NCBI RefSeq assembly: GCF_020911925.1
Contig: NZ_CP087134.1
Location: 1,612,001-1,676,000 of the forward strand
Length of the DNA stretch: 64,000 nt
Direction of reading: 5' to 3'
From: Flavobacterium cupriresistens
GTDB lineage: Bacteria > Bacteroidota > Bacteroidia > Flavobacteriales > Flavobacteriaceae
The notes under the pieces are model-generated. The model ran no database searches and was not told the DNA's origin. It saw only the letters and a program-made list of their open reading frames with translations. This document shows positions 54,370-63,468 of this stretch, piece after piece; position 1 is the stretch's first letter, and each line of letters starts with the position of its first letter. The position numbers were made by a program, and so were the translations under genes.

Positions 54370-54493
54370 AACAGAAATAACTTTGATTGCTAAAAATTAG
54401 CATTCAAAGAATTCTTAAAATAAATATAAAACCCAGCAATGACGGCATCGTTCTTGCTTAAGGGACAATACAATTTAAATTAAAACCCAAATT

Positions 54494-55081
54494 ATGAAAA
54501 AATTTTTAATTATCGCTGCTTTGGCGATGACTAGTTTTGTAAGCGCGCAAAAAGGAACTGTATTAGTAGGTGGAAACATTGGTTATGCTTCTGAGACTAC
54601 AGATTTTGGAGGAGTAGAATCAAAAGAAAGCGAATTTAGCTTTTCTCCTAGAGTAGGATACCAATTTAATGACAATTGGACTGTTGGAGGTGAATTTACA
54701 GTTGCTTCTTCAAAAAACGATCAAGGAGGAGGATCACCAGAATATAAAACAAACAGTTCTAGATTTGGAGCATTTGTACGTTATTCAGTGCCATTGAGCC
54801 AAACTTTTTCTGTTTTTGCTGATTTAGGAGCTGGTTTCCAAAATCAAACAAACAAAAGAATTGAGAATAATGGTTTTTCTACAAAAACTAAAGCGGATGG
54901 TATGTATGTTGGTGTAACTCCAGCTCTTTTCATCAATATGAAAAAAGGTTTCGGTTTAAACTTCAGTATTGGTGGTTTAGGATACGAAACATTAAGCTAC
55001 GATAACAACGGAGCAGATGTTAGTAAATTCTACTTTAACTTCGGACAAACATTTAATATTGGAATTTCTAAGAATTTTTAA
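54494..55081 (+). CDS. Outer-membrane beta-barrel protein, copy A
   Basis: A 195-residue protein with signal peptide (MKKFLIIAALAMTSFVSAQ) and eight predicted amphipathic strands in the OmpA/OmpX-like porin style, for example 'EFSFSPRVGYQFNDNWTVGGEF' and 'FVRYSVPLSQTFSVFADLGAGF'. It ends in NF. Probably a small outer-membrane barrel without a periplasmic domain. A paralogue of equal length follows at 55302 with matching spacing, evidence of tandem duplication. Confidence 0.85.
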   Translation: MKKFLIIAALAMTSFVSAQKGTVLVGGNIGYASETTDFGGVESKESEFSFSPRVGYQFNDNWTVGGEFTVASSKNDQGGGSPEYKTNSSRFGAFVRYSVPLSQTFSVFADLGAGFQNQTNKRIENNGFSTKTKADGMYVGVTPALFINMKKGFGLNFSIGGLGYETLSYDNNGADVSKFYFNFGQTFNIGISKNF

Positions 55082-55103
55082 TCTTAAATTAGTTTTCAAT
55101 CTT

Positions 55104-55134
55104 AAAAAGCACTCCAATCGGAGTGCTTTTTTTG
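55104..55134 (+). terminator. Intrinsic terminator
   Basis: Stem aaaagcactcc / ggagtgctttt with a 4-nt loop and T-run, 23 bp after barrel protein A. Confidence 0.93.
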
Positions 55135-55301
55135 TTTCAACTTGCTTGGTATGGCTAAAAGATTTTATTGTAAATAGTAAACAAAAAATATTTTAATTAA
55201 TAATGTGTTGGTATAGAATGTGTTTGGTTTGTGGTTTAGAATTGTTAAAAATTACGGCATCGTTGTTGTTAAAAGGTTATTAAAATTTTAATATCACATT
55301 T

Positions 55302-55889
55302 ATGAAAAAAATTCTTGTTATTGTAGTATTTGCCATGTTTAGCTATGCAAATGCACAAAAAGGTTCTGTTTTGGTTATGGGAAGTGTTTACTACAATTCA
55401 GAAACGGTATCCGAGTTGGGATCTGACAATAAAAGCCATTATTTTGGCTTTACTCCTAAAGTAGGATATCAATTTCATGAAAACTGGACAACCGGTATTG
55501 AGGTTGGAATTTCAACTTCTAAACAAGGAAATAGTAATAGTGACTATAAAGATAAGACCCTTTCGACAGGAGGTTTTTTGAGATATTCTAAACCGTTAAG
55601 TGAGACTTTTTGTGTTTATGCTGATTTAGGACTTGGTTTTCAAAAGCGAAAAGAAACATATCAGAATGATTTTGCTTATACAGTTAATGAAGGAGATGGG
55701 TTTTATATTGGTCTTACGCCGGCACTTTTAATAAATGTAGGTAAGGGTTTTGGTTTGAATTTCAATATAGGGGGCCTAAAATATGATACTTTAAATTATA
55801 ATGAAAATGAGCATAGTGAGGTGAATAGAAAACGATTTAATTTTAATCTGGGACAAGCATTTTCTTTCGGGATTTCGAAGAATTTCTAG
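55302..55889 (+). CDS. Outer-membrane beta-barrel protein, copy B
   Basis: The 195-residue paralogue of the preceding gene, with the same signal peptide layout (MKKILVIVVFAMFSYANAQKGSV), the same 'GFTPKVGYQFHENWTTGIEVG' and 'FLRYSKPLSETFCVYADLGLGFQ' strands, and the same ISKNF ending. Loop regions differ most, as expected for surface-exposed parts. It has its own terminator and a shared upstream motif, so the copies are probably transcribed separately. Confidence 0.85.
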   Translation: MKKILVIVVFAMFSYANAQKGSVLVMGSVYYNSETVSELGSDNKSHYFGFTPKVGYQFHENWTTGIEVGISTSKQGNSNSDYKDKTLSTGGFLRYSKPLSETFCVYADLGLGFQKRKETYQNDFAYTVNEGDGFYIGLTPALLINVGKGFGLNFNIGGLKYDTLNYNENEHSEVNRKRFNFNLGQAFSFGISKNF

Positions 55890-55912
55890 CAAGGAATATA
55901 TTTTAATTTTAG

Positions 55913-55940
55913 AGGCATCCCAAAACCGGGGTGCCTTTTT
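55913..55940 (+). terminator. Intrinsic terminator
   Basis: Stem aggcatccc / ggggtgcct (one wobble pair) and T-run, 23 bp after barrel protein B. Confidence 0.85.
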
Positions 55941-56002
55941 GTGTTTAAAACAAATAAACTTTAGGGCACAAATTATTTCTCAAAGGTGCAAAGTTTCCCA
56001 TC

Positions 56003-56068
56003 TGTCAGGCTGAGCGAAGTCGAAGCCCCTTTTTAACGCAATAGCCTTCGACTTCGCTCAGGATGACA
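56003..56068. repeat. Palindromic repeat, cgaagtcgaag type
   Basis: Arms tgtcaggctgagcgaagtcg (+aag) / cttcgacttcgctcaggatg (+aca) around a 20-bp centre; a well-known Flavobacterium-style intergenic palindrome. Confidence 0.85.
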
Positions 56069-56100
56069 ATTGTGCAAAAGAAAAATAATAAAAAATAAAA

Positions 56101-56160
56101 CCAACAAAAGCGAAGTCGAAAGAAATCATAACTACAAGATTTTCGACTCCACTTTGTTGG
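56101..56160. repeat. Palindromic repeat
   Basis: Arms ccaacaaaagcgaagtcgaa / ttttcgactccactttgttgg, related to the repeat at 56003. It ends 30 bp before the metE stop and may serve as its 3' hairpin. Confidence 0.75.
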
Positions 56161-56190
56161 CATTAAAAAACAAAAATATCCAAAATAAAA

Positions 56191-58515
56191 TTAAAAAGTA
56201 ACTTCGTTTTTAACGGCGGCTCTCATTTCCTGAGCAGCGGCTACCATTTCGATCAACGCTTTTTTAGTTTCATCCCAATGACGTGTTTTTAAACCACAAT
56301 CGGGATTTACCCACAGTTGATTTGCCGGAATTACCGCAGCGGCTTTTTCCAATAAATGAACCATCTCTTTGTTTGATGGCACACGAGGCGAGTGAATATC
56401 ATAAACTCCCGGGCCAATTTCATTAGGGTATTTGAAATCTGCAAAAGCATCTAATAGTTCCATTTGTGAGCGGGAACATTCAATCGTAATAACATCAGCA
56501 TCCATGTCGGCGATATTCTGAATGATGTCGTTAAATTCGCTGTAACACATATGGGTGTGAATTTGTGTATCATCCTGTACACCGCTGGCAGAAATTCGGA
56601 ACGCTTTAACGGCCCAATCCAAATAAGCAGCCCATTCTTCTTTTCTTAACGGAAGTCCTTCGCGTATAGCAGGTTCGTCAATTTGAATAATTTTTATTCC
56701 CGCTTTTTCTAAATCTACCACTTCATCACGAATCGCTAAGGCAATTTGCGTACAAGTTTCAGAACGTGGCTGGTCATTTCGAACAAAAGACCATTGCAGA
56801 ATCGTAACCGGACCGGTTAACATTCCTTTTACCCATTTTGAACTTAGAGATTGCGCAAATTTTGCCCATCGTACCGTCATTGGTTTTGGTCTTGAAACAT
56901 CACCATAAATAACCGGAGGTTTTACACAACGGCTACCATAGCTCTGAACCCAACCATTTTTGGTAAAAGTAAATCCGTCCAGTTGTTCTCCAAAATACTC
57001 TACCATGTCATTGCGCTCAAATTCCCCGTGAACCAAAACGTCAATTCCGGATTGCTCCTGAAAACGAATGGTTTCCTCGGTTTCTTTTTCAAGTAAAGCA
57101 TCATATTCAACTTGGGTTAATTCTCCTTTTTTGAATTTAGCTCTCCAGCTTCTTACTTCGGCAGTCTGTGGAAACGATCCAATGGTGGTAGTTGGAAATA
57201 AAGGTAATTTTAAAGCTTCAATTTGTTTCTGACGACGTGTAGCAAAGGTGTTTTGTCTTTGATCGTCTCCGTTTTTGATTCCGACAACACGATTTTTAAC
57301 AACTTCGTTATGAATTAATTTGGAAGTTTTACGGTTTTCGTTTGCGAAGGTATTTTCTGCAAAATCAGCAGAATTATTGCGATCCACTTCGTTAGAGGCG
57401 AATTGTTTTAATAAACGGATCTCTTCGATTTTTTGTTTAGCAAAAGCCAGCCATTGTTTTATCTCAGGAGTCAGGGTATTGTCATTGGTTTCTAAACTCA
57501 AATCGCATGGAGAGTGAACTAAAGAGCAGGAAGGAGCGATGAAAATTCGGTCTGCGCCTAAGACTGCTACCGCTTTCTCGATGATCGTCAAAGATTTTTT
57601 GAAATCATTTTTCCAGATATTTCTTCCGTCAACAACACCTAAAGAAAGATTTACGTTTGCGGCTAATTGTCCAGATTCTAAAATATCGTCTAGTTGAGCA
57701 GGACAACGAACTAAATCTAAATGAAAAGTGTCAACCGGTAAAGCCAAAGCAGTAGCTAAATTTTCTCCAAAACAATCAAAATAATTGGCAAGGATAACTT
57801 TGATATTCGGGAAACGTTTGTTGATTTCGTTGTATACTTTTGTGAAAATATGACGCTCTTTATCTGTTAGATTTAATGCTAAAAACGGCTCGTCAAATTG
57901 AATGTATTTTGCTCCCAGCACTTCTAGTTTTTCTAAAATTTCAAAGTAAACCGGCAGTAAGTTTTCGATTAAGTCAATACGATTAAAACCTTCTTCTTTC
58001 TCTTTTCCTAAAAGTAAGTACGAAATGGGTCCGATTAAAACTGGTTTTGTTGCAATGCCTAAATCATTTGCTTCTTTAAATTCAGTAATTATTTTTTCTG
58101 ATAACAAAGCGAACTTTTGGTTTTTTGTAAACTCAGGAACGATGTAATGGTAGTTGGTGTCAAACCATTTGGTCATTTCCATGGCTACAACATCCTGTCC
58201 GTTTTTTTGCGCACCCCTTGCCATAGCAAAGTACAAATCGATAGAGGAATTTGATTTCGCAAAATCAGTATAACGTTCCGGGATGGCTCCTAAAGTCAGG
58301 GTAAGATCCAGTACCTGATCATAAAAAGAGAAATCATTAGAAGGAATTAAATCTATTCCGGCTTGGTGTTGTAATTCCCAGTTGGTGCGACGAATGTCTT
58401 TTCCAGCTTCGATAAGCTCATCAACCGAAATTTTCCCCGCCCAGTATAATTCACTGGCTTTTTTTAATTCCCTATTGCTGCCAATTCTTGGATAACCTAA
58501 GTTGTTTGTTTTCAT
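56191..58515 (-). CDS. metE: Cobalamin-independent methionine synthase
   Basis: Transfers methyl from 5-methyl-THF(Glu)n to homocysteine without B12. The 774-residue protein has two barrels joined near residue 380. The zinc-site motifs HTHMCYSEF, 'DADVITIECSRS' and 'NPDCGLKTR' (His, Cys, Glu, Cys) are complete. 'TTIGSFPQTAEVRSWR' opens the C-terminal half. A B12-dependent MetH is also present, so the cell can use either. No cobalamin or SAM riboswitch is visible before it; an Lrp-family regulator is divergently encoded. Confidence 0.97.
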   Translation of the reverse strand: MKTNNLGYPRIGSNRELKKASELYWAGKISVDELIEAGKDIRRTNWELQHQAGIDLIPSNDFSFYDQVLDLTLTLGAIPERYTDFAKSNSSIDLYFAMARGAQKNGQDVVAMEMTKWFDTNYHYIVPEFTKNQKFALLSEKIITEFKEANDLGIATKPVLIGPISYLLLGKEKEEGFNRIDLIENLLPVYFEILEKLEVLGAKYIQFDEPFLALNLTDKERHIFTKVYNEINKRFPNIKVILANYFDCFGENLATALALPVDTFHLDLVRCPAQLDDILESGQLAANVNLSLGVVDGRNIWKNDFKKSLTIIEKAVAVLGADRIFIAPSCSLVHSPCDLSLETNDNTLTPEIKQWLAFAKQKIEEIRLLKQFASNEVDRNNSADFAENTFANENRKTSKLIHNEVVKNRVVGIKNGDDQRQNTFATRRQKQIEALKLPLFPTTTIGSFPQTAEVRSWRAKFKKGELTQVEYDALLEKETEETIRFQEQSGIDVLVHGEFERNDMVEYFGEQLDGFTFTKNGWVQSYGSRCVKPPVIYGDVSRPKPMTVRWAKFAQSLSSKWVKGMLTGPVTILQWSFVRNDQPRSETCTQIALAIRDEVVDLEKAGIKIIQIDEPAIREGLPLRKEEWAAYLDWAVKAFRISASGVQDDTQIHTHMCYSEFNDIIQNIADMDADVITIECSRSQMELLDAFADFKYPNEIGPGVYDIHSPRVPSNKEMVHLLEKAAAVIPANQLWVNPDCGLKTRHWDETKKALIEMVAAAQEMRAAVKNEVTF

Positions 58516-58538
58516 TTGATTCAGTGTTTCTTACTGAA

Positions 58539-58546
58539 CAAATTTA
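58539..58546 (-). promoter_or_regulatory. metE -7 element
   Basis: TAAATTTG on the minus strand, an exact consensus match. No TTTG stands at -33, which would fit an activator-dependent promoter. Confidence 0.55.
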
Positions 58547-58601
58547 TATCATTGGATTATAATACTTAGATTTGGGTTTTATTTCAGTGAATTGTGTTTT
58601 T

Positions 58602-58613
58602 AAAATGCATTTT
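58602..58613. promoter_or_regulatory. 12-bp palindrome between metE and the Lrp gene
   Basis: AAAATGCATTTT is a perfect palindrome roughly midway between the divergent starts, AT-rich as Lrp/AsnC sites tend to be. Assignment as an operator is tentative. Confidence 0.4.
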
Positions 58614-58670
58614 TAAAGATTTTATTACTGATGAATTGTTTGAAACGAACCTTTAGCCGTAAAAATTACT

Positions 58671-59132
58671 ATGGAAAACTTAGATAAAACCGATTTACAG
58701 ATCCTTAGACACCTTCAGGAAGACTCCAATATCAATACAAAAGACCTCGCTGCGAAGTTATTTCTTACAGTTACACCCGTTTATGAACGTATAAAAAGAT
58801 TGGAACGTGACGGATATATTACAAAATATGTAGCACTTTTAGACCGGAAAAAAATGAATTGTGGGATGACCGTTTTTTGTAATGTCCGTCTAAAAGAACA
58901 CGCCAGAAACGTGGGAAGCAATTTTGTGAAAGATATTGTGGCGCTTCCAGAAATTATCGAGTGTTACAACATTGCCGGAGACTATGATTTTATGTTGAAA
59001 ATTTTAGTTCAGGATATGACTAGTTATCAGGATTTTGTAATGAATAAACTGTCGACTATCGAAAATATCGGGAACACCAACAGTATTTTTGTAATGGGCG
59101 AAATAAAACACAGTACGGCATTGGAGTTTTAA
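58671..59132 (+). CDS. Lrp/AsnC-family transcriptional regulator
   Basis: A 153-residue regulator: an N-terminal winged helix ('LDKTDLQILRHLQEDSNINTKDLAAKLFLTVTPVYERIKRLERDGYI') and a C-terminal RAM/ACT-like domain that binds amino acids ('EIIECYNIAGDYDFMLKILVQDM'). Divergent from metE with 155 bp between, the layout usual when such a protein controls its neighbour, perhaps with methionine as co-effector. That last point is inference. Confidence 0.93.
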   Translation: MENLDKTDLQILRHLQEDSNINTKDLAAKLFLTVTPVYERIKRLERDGYITKYVALLDRKKMNCGMTVFCNVRLKEHARNVGSNFVKDIVALPEIIECYNIAGDYDFMLKILVQDMTSYQDFVMNKLSTIENIGNTNSIFVMGEIKHSTALEF

Positions 59133-59219
59133 TAGGTGTTAACCACTCCAAGAAAGTCCTAAAATTAGCGTATTTTTGGCATTCAATCTAAAATCTAAAA
59201 TCACCAATCTATAATTATA

Positions 59220-60566
59220 ATGAACTGGGAACAACTTTTATCTCTTAAGAAACAAGGCGACACAAGTAAAAGATTACGTATAGAACAAGATGATACCCGC
59301 TTAGGTTTTGAGGTAGATTATGACCGAATTATCTTTTCGGCAGCCTTTAGATCGTTGCAGGATAAAACGCAGGTCATTCCGCTTTCTAAAACCGATTTTG
59401 TCCACACCAGATTAACACACAGCTTAGAGGTTTCCGTTGTCGGACGTTCATTAGGGCGTTTGGTTGGAAAAAAAATCATAGAAAAATATCCGTATCTGAA
59501 AGAAGTTCACGGGTATCATATGAACGATTTTGGGGCTATTGTGGCCGCAGCTTCTCTGGCGCATGACATTGGGAATCCTCCTTTTGGACATTCGGGAGAA
59601 AAAGCAATTGGGGAATACTTTTCTATCGGAAACGGAAAACAATATAAGGAGCAATTGACTGCTAAAGAATGGCAGGATTTAATTGATTTTGAAGGAAATG
59701 CCAACGGATTTTCGGTACTGACAGCAAGTCGTCCGGGGATCGAAGGTGGTTTGAGAATTTCATATGCCACTTTAGGCGCTTTTATGAAATATCCAAAAGA
59801 AAGTCTGCCTAAAAAACCAACTCAAAACATTGCCGATAAAAAATACGGTTTCTTCCAGTCCGATAAAGCATTTTTTGAAGAAGTAGCGGAGGATATGGGA
59901 ATGATCGCCAATAAAACCGGTGAGGATGTTGGCTTCGAAAGACATCCATTGGCCTATTTGGTAGAAGCAGCAGATGATATTTGCTACACCATTATAGATT
60001 TTGAAGACGGAATAAATCTTGGTTTGGTTTCGGAAGATTATGCTTTGGAATACTTAATCAAATTGGTAAAGGATAATATCGGAGTGGCTAAATACAAAAC
60101 TTTAACCACAAAAGAAGACAGAATCAGTTATTTGAGAGCATTGGCCATCGGTACTTTAATTAACGATGCCGTAAATGTTTTTATTGAAAATGAAGAAGCG
60201 ATTCTGGCTGGAAAATTCCCATTTGCATTAACAGATAAAAGTAAATACAAAGCTCAAATGACGGATATTATCAACTTAAGTGTTGAAAAAATCTATCAGA
60301 GTAGGGAAGTTATCGAGAAAGAAATTGTGGGATATCAGATTATCCAGACCTTACTTGATAAGTTTATTACGGCTTTCAATAACGACTATGAAGGAAAAGC
60401 ATCCAATTACGATAAATTGTTGCTGAAAATGCTTCCTGAAAAACACCGTTTAGAGAAAACCAGTTTATACGATCGTTTGCTTCACATTTGCCATTATGTT
60501 TCTCTTTTAACAGACGGAAATGCGTTAGAATTATTTGAAATGATTAACGGAAGAAAACCGAATTAA
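59220..60566 (+). CDS. dgt: dGTP triphosphohydrolase-like protein
   Basis: An HD-domain dNTPase that splits dGTP to deoxyguanosine and triphosphate. The 448-residue protein carries 'RSLQDKTQVIPLSKTDFVHTRLTHSLEVSVVGRSLG' with the first metal His, then 'ASLAHDIGNPPFGHSGE' with the HD pair, and later 'AYLVEAADDICYTIIDFEDGI' with a metal Asp. Length and motifs fit dGTPase family members of Bacteroidetes. The spacer before it is a 7-bp repeat run (aatctaa aatctaa aatcacc). Confidence 0.92.
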   Translation: MNWEQLLSLKKQGDTSKRLRIEQDDTRLGFEVDYDRIIFSAAFRSLQDKTQVIPLSKTDFVHTRLTHSLEVSVVGRSLGRLVGKKIIEKYPYLKEVHGYHMNDFGAIVAAASLAHDIGNPPFGHSGEKAIGEYFSIGNGKQYKEQLTAKEWQDLIDFEGNANGFSVLTASRPGIEGGLRISYATLGAFMKYPKESLPKKPTQNIADKKYGFFQSDKAFFEEVAEDMGMIANKTGEDVGFERHPLAYLVEAADDICYTIIDFEDGINLGLVSEDYALEYLIKLVKDNIGVAKYKTLTTKEDRISYLRALAIGTLINDAVNVFIENEEAILAGKFPFALTDKSKYKAQMTDIINLSVEKIYQSREVIEKEIVGYQIIQTLLDKFITAFNNDYEGKASNYDKLLLKMLPEKHRLEKTSLYDRLLHICHYVSLLTDGNALELFEMINGRKPN

Positions 60567-61571
60567 CTACTGAAAGGCATATACCAGACCCACACCTAAA
60601 ACTTGTCTCAGCTGCGCTCTAGGGCCATCGTTAACCTGACTTGTTGTGCCGGTTGTTGGGTCTACAAAGTCTTTTTTAGTTTTAATATCATCATCATAAA
60701 CTAAGTGAATACCGATATTCGCTTTTACATATGCATTTACAACAAGATCTAAACGGGTATCGTAATCGACATCGACATTCCCAAATCGGTTCAAATAGTC
60801 TGTATATAAACTGAGTCTGTTCTCGTAAAAAATGTTTTTGAAGATTTCATTTTTCATGTATCCGGTAAGTAAAATGCCAAATTCGGCTTTTACTTTTTGA
60901 CCTCTTTCAACTAAAATTTTACTGTTCGGATCAAGAGGGTCAGGAGCATAGACGGCTTTTTTAACACCAAAAGATCCTTGATCGGCTAAATATTGATCCA
61001 ATACCAACGTTGTCTTTAACGTGATTGGTGAGAAATAGAAGGTTCTGTTTTTTGCTTTATTTGAATTTTCCGCTCCAGCTCCTAAGAATACATAAGCCGG
61101 TGCAAAAGGTTTGGAAATAGTAATGTCTTTGTTCGGATAATTGTAACCGTTGGTAAATTGAGTATTAAAATTAAACTTAGCCGAATAATACCAATTTGAT
61201 AAGGTGTCTTGTCTAAAACCATAAGTTGAGTTAAGCAAAAGAGCATCATCTGTTTTTCTAAGTTCCGTACCGTCTTGTTTGTTTAAACCGTACTTAACAA
61301 TTAACTCGTTAAACCATTTGTGGTTTCCTTTTGCATAAGTTCTGGCAAATTCACCTTTAAATAACCCTGAAATAGAACTCGTTCCCCCCGCACTCCAGTT
61401 CACGAAAGCAATTTCGGAAATGTCAAAACCAAGCTGATTTTTTTTAGTCCAGTTGGAAGGAGCCTCCGGAATTTGATTGGGCTCTAAGGTCGTTTTGATA
61501 ATACTTTGAGCAGAAATTGTAGTGGTGAAAGTGAAAAGTAAAAACAATAAGGAGAATCGAAATAATTTCAT
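60567..61571 (-). CDS. DUF3078 exported protein
   Basis: Start taken at 61571 (MKLFRFSLLFLLFTFTTTISAQ), which gives a proper signal peptide and 334 residues; the earlier ATG at 61619 would place 16 polar residues before it and overlap dxs. The body has repeated beta-strand pairs ('SWYYSAKFNFNTQFTNGYNY'-type) as in DUF3078 outer-membrane-like proteins. Function unknown. Its stop abuts the convergent dgt stop. Confidence 0.8.
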   Translation of the reverse strand: MKLFRFSLLFLLFTFTTTISAQSIIKTTLEPNQIPEAPSNWTKKNQLGFDISEIAFVNWSAGGTSSISGLFKGEFARTYAKGNHKWFNELIVKYGLNKQDGTELRKTDDALLLNSTYGFRQDTLSNWYYSAKFNFNTQFTNGYNYPNKDITISKPFAPAYVFLGAGAENSNKAKNRTFYFSPITLKTTLVLDQYLADQGSFGVKKAVYAPDPLDPNSKILVERGQKVKAEFGILLTGYMKNEIFKNIFYENRLSLYTDYLNRFGNVDVDYDTRLDLVVNAYVKANIGIHLVYDDDIKTKKDFVDPTTGTTSQVNDGPRAQLRQVLGVGLVYAFQ

Positions 61572-61615
61572 CAGGCGTAACTTTTGGTTGTATTGGCCTT
61601 GCAAAATAATTCTTT

Positions 61616-63397
61616 TCAATGATTTGAAAAAAGTTTTGTCAAATTTTTAACGTCAATTTTACACAACTGTTGTAATTCAAGAACAGTTCCATGTTCTATA
61701 AATGTGTCAGGAATACCTAAAATTTTCACTGAATTGGTGAAATTATTTGCAGCAGCAAACTCTAAAATGGCACTTCCGAAACCACCGTTTATAGTACCGT
61801 CTTCAATTGTGAAAATAGTCTCATAAGTATTGAATATTTCTTGTAATGCATTGTAATCTAATGGTTTAATAAATGAAAAGTCATAATGAGCTATTTCACT
61901 GGCATTAGAACATTCATTTAAAGCTGCGATTACATTATTACCAATAGTTCCGGTAGATAAAACAGCTTTTTTTGTTCCTTTTTTAAGGCAATTTGCTGCG
62001 CCGATCACAATATTTTTGTAGTGTCCGAAATTTTCTACTTTCCAATTGGGCAAAACCCCTTTTCCTCGTGGATATCGGATCGCGATTGGATGATCCAATC
62101 CCAATTGTGCGGTGTAAAGAATGTCTTGCAACGCAATTTCATTAATTGGAGCATAAATAATCAGGTTCGGAATGGATCGCAGATAGGCAATATCAAAAAC
62201 ACCGTGATGTGTTGCCCCATCTTCGCCAACCAAACCTGCCCGGTCTAAACAAAAGATTACAGGTAGATTCTGTAAAGCTACGTCGTGAATTACCTGGTCG
62301 TACGCACGTTGTAGAAACGTGGAGTAAATATTACAATACACGATCATCCCCTGTGTAGCCATTCCGGCAGCAAGGGTTACGGCGTGTTGTTCTGCAATTC
62401 CAACATCAAAAGCACGTTCCGGAATTTCATCCATCATGAATTTTAGCGAACTTCCCGATGGCATTGCCGGCGTGATTCCGATAATCTTCGGATTCTTTTT
62501 GGCTAAATCTAAGAGGGTTAAACCAAAAACATCCTGGTATTTTGGTGGCTGGTTTTCTTCCGATTTTAAAAGAATTTCCCCTGTTGAAGCATCAAATTTT
62601 CCGGGAGCATGGTATTTTACCTGATTCTCTTCGGCTTGTTGCAGGCCTTTGCCTTTTGTTGTAACAATGTGAAGAAATTTGGGCCCTTTTATTTTTTTTA
62701 AACGATTTAATTCTTTTATCAATCCAATTAAATCGTGACCGTCGATGGGTCCTGAATAGTCAAAATTCAGCGATTTAATCATGTTATTCTTCTTCGGATT
62801 TTTCCCTTCTTTTACCGCAGTAAGATATTTTTTTAAAGCACCAACACTGGGATCAATTCCGATCGCATTATCATTTAGAATGACCAATAGATTAGCGTCT
62901 GTTACTCCGGCGTGATTTAACCCTTCAAAAGCCATTCCCGATGCGATAGAGGCGTCACCAATTACAGCAATATGTTGTTTGTCGGTTTCTCCTTTTAAGT
63001 GAGATGCAATGGCCATTCCAAGTGCTGCCGAGATGGAAGTAGAGGAATGTCCTACGCCAAAAGTATCGTAAATACTTTCGCTTCTTTTAGGAAATCCGGA
63101 AATGCCACCAAGCTGTCTGTTAGTATCGAAGTTCTCTTTTCTTTCGGTAAGGATTTTGTGTCCGTAAGCCTGATGTCCAACATCCCAAACCAGTAAATCT
63201 TCGGGTGTGTTAAAAACATAATGCAAAGCAATTGTAAGCTCAATAACGCCTAAACTGGCGCCTAAGTGCCCCTCTTTTACCGAAACAATATCAATAATAA
63301 AATCACGTAATTCCTTAGCCAATTGGGGTAATTGAGTTTCGTCGAGTAAACGTAAATCGGCCGGATTGTTTATGTTGGAGAGTAGATTGCTTTTCAT
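61616..63397 (-). CDS. dxs: 1-deoxy-D-xylulose-5-phosphate synthase
   Basis: The first step of the MEP isoprenoid route: pyruvate plus glyceraldehyde-3-phosphate gives DXP with thiamine diphosphate. The 593 residues include 'SVKEGHLGASLGVIELTIALHYVF', the ThDP/Mg motif 'VIGDASIASGMAFEGLNHAG' with 'NDNAIGID', the activating Glu in 'FDVGIAEQHAVTLAAGMA' and 'CLDRAGLVGEDGATHHG'. It lies 44 bp before the DUF3078 start and may be cotranscribed with it. Confidence 0.96.
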   Translation of the reverse strand: MKSNLLSNINNPADLRLLDETQLPQLAKELRDFIIDIVSVKEGHLGASLGVIELTIALHYVFNTPEDLLVWDVGHQAYGHKILTERKENFDTNRQLGGISGFPKRSESIYDTFGVGHSSTSISAALGMAIASHLKGETDKQHIAVIGDASIASGMAFEGLNHAGVTDANLLVILNDNAIGIDPSVGALKKYLTAVKEGKNPKKNNMIKSLNFDYSGPIDGHDLIGLIKELNRLKKIKGPKFLHIVTTKGKGLQQAEENQVKYHAPGKFDASTGEILLKSEENQPPKYQDVFGLTLLDLAKKNPKIIGITPAMPSGSSLKFMMDEIPERAFDVGIAEQHAVTLAAGMATQGMIVYCNIYSTFLQRAYDQVIHDVALQNLPVIFCLDRAGLVGEDGATHHGVFDIAYLRSIPNLIIYAPINEIALQDILYTAQLGLDHPIAIRYPRGKGVLPNWKVENFGHYKNIVIGAANCLKKGTKKAVLSTGTIGNNVIAALNECSNASEIAHYDFSFIKPLDYNALQEIFNTYETIFTIEDGTINGGFGSAILEFAAANNFTNSVKILGIPDTFIEHGTVLELQQLCKIDVKNLTKLFSNH

Positions 63398-63468
63398 TTT
63401 TCTATAAAAAACAAATTTACAATTTTAAAGTTAAAATTTAGTTCAATAAAGCGGCTTATGAGATTTTA

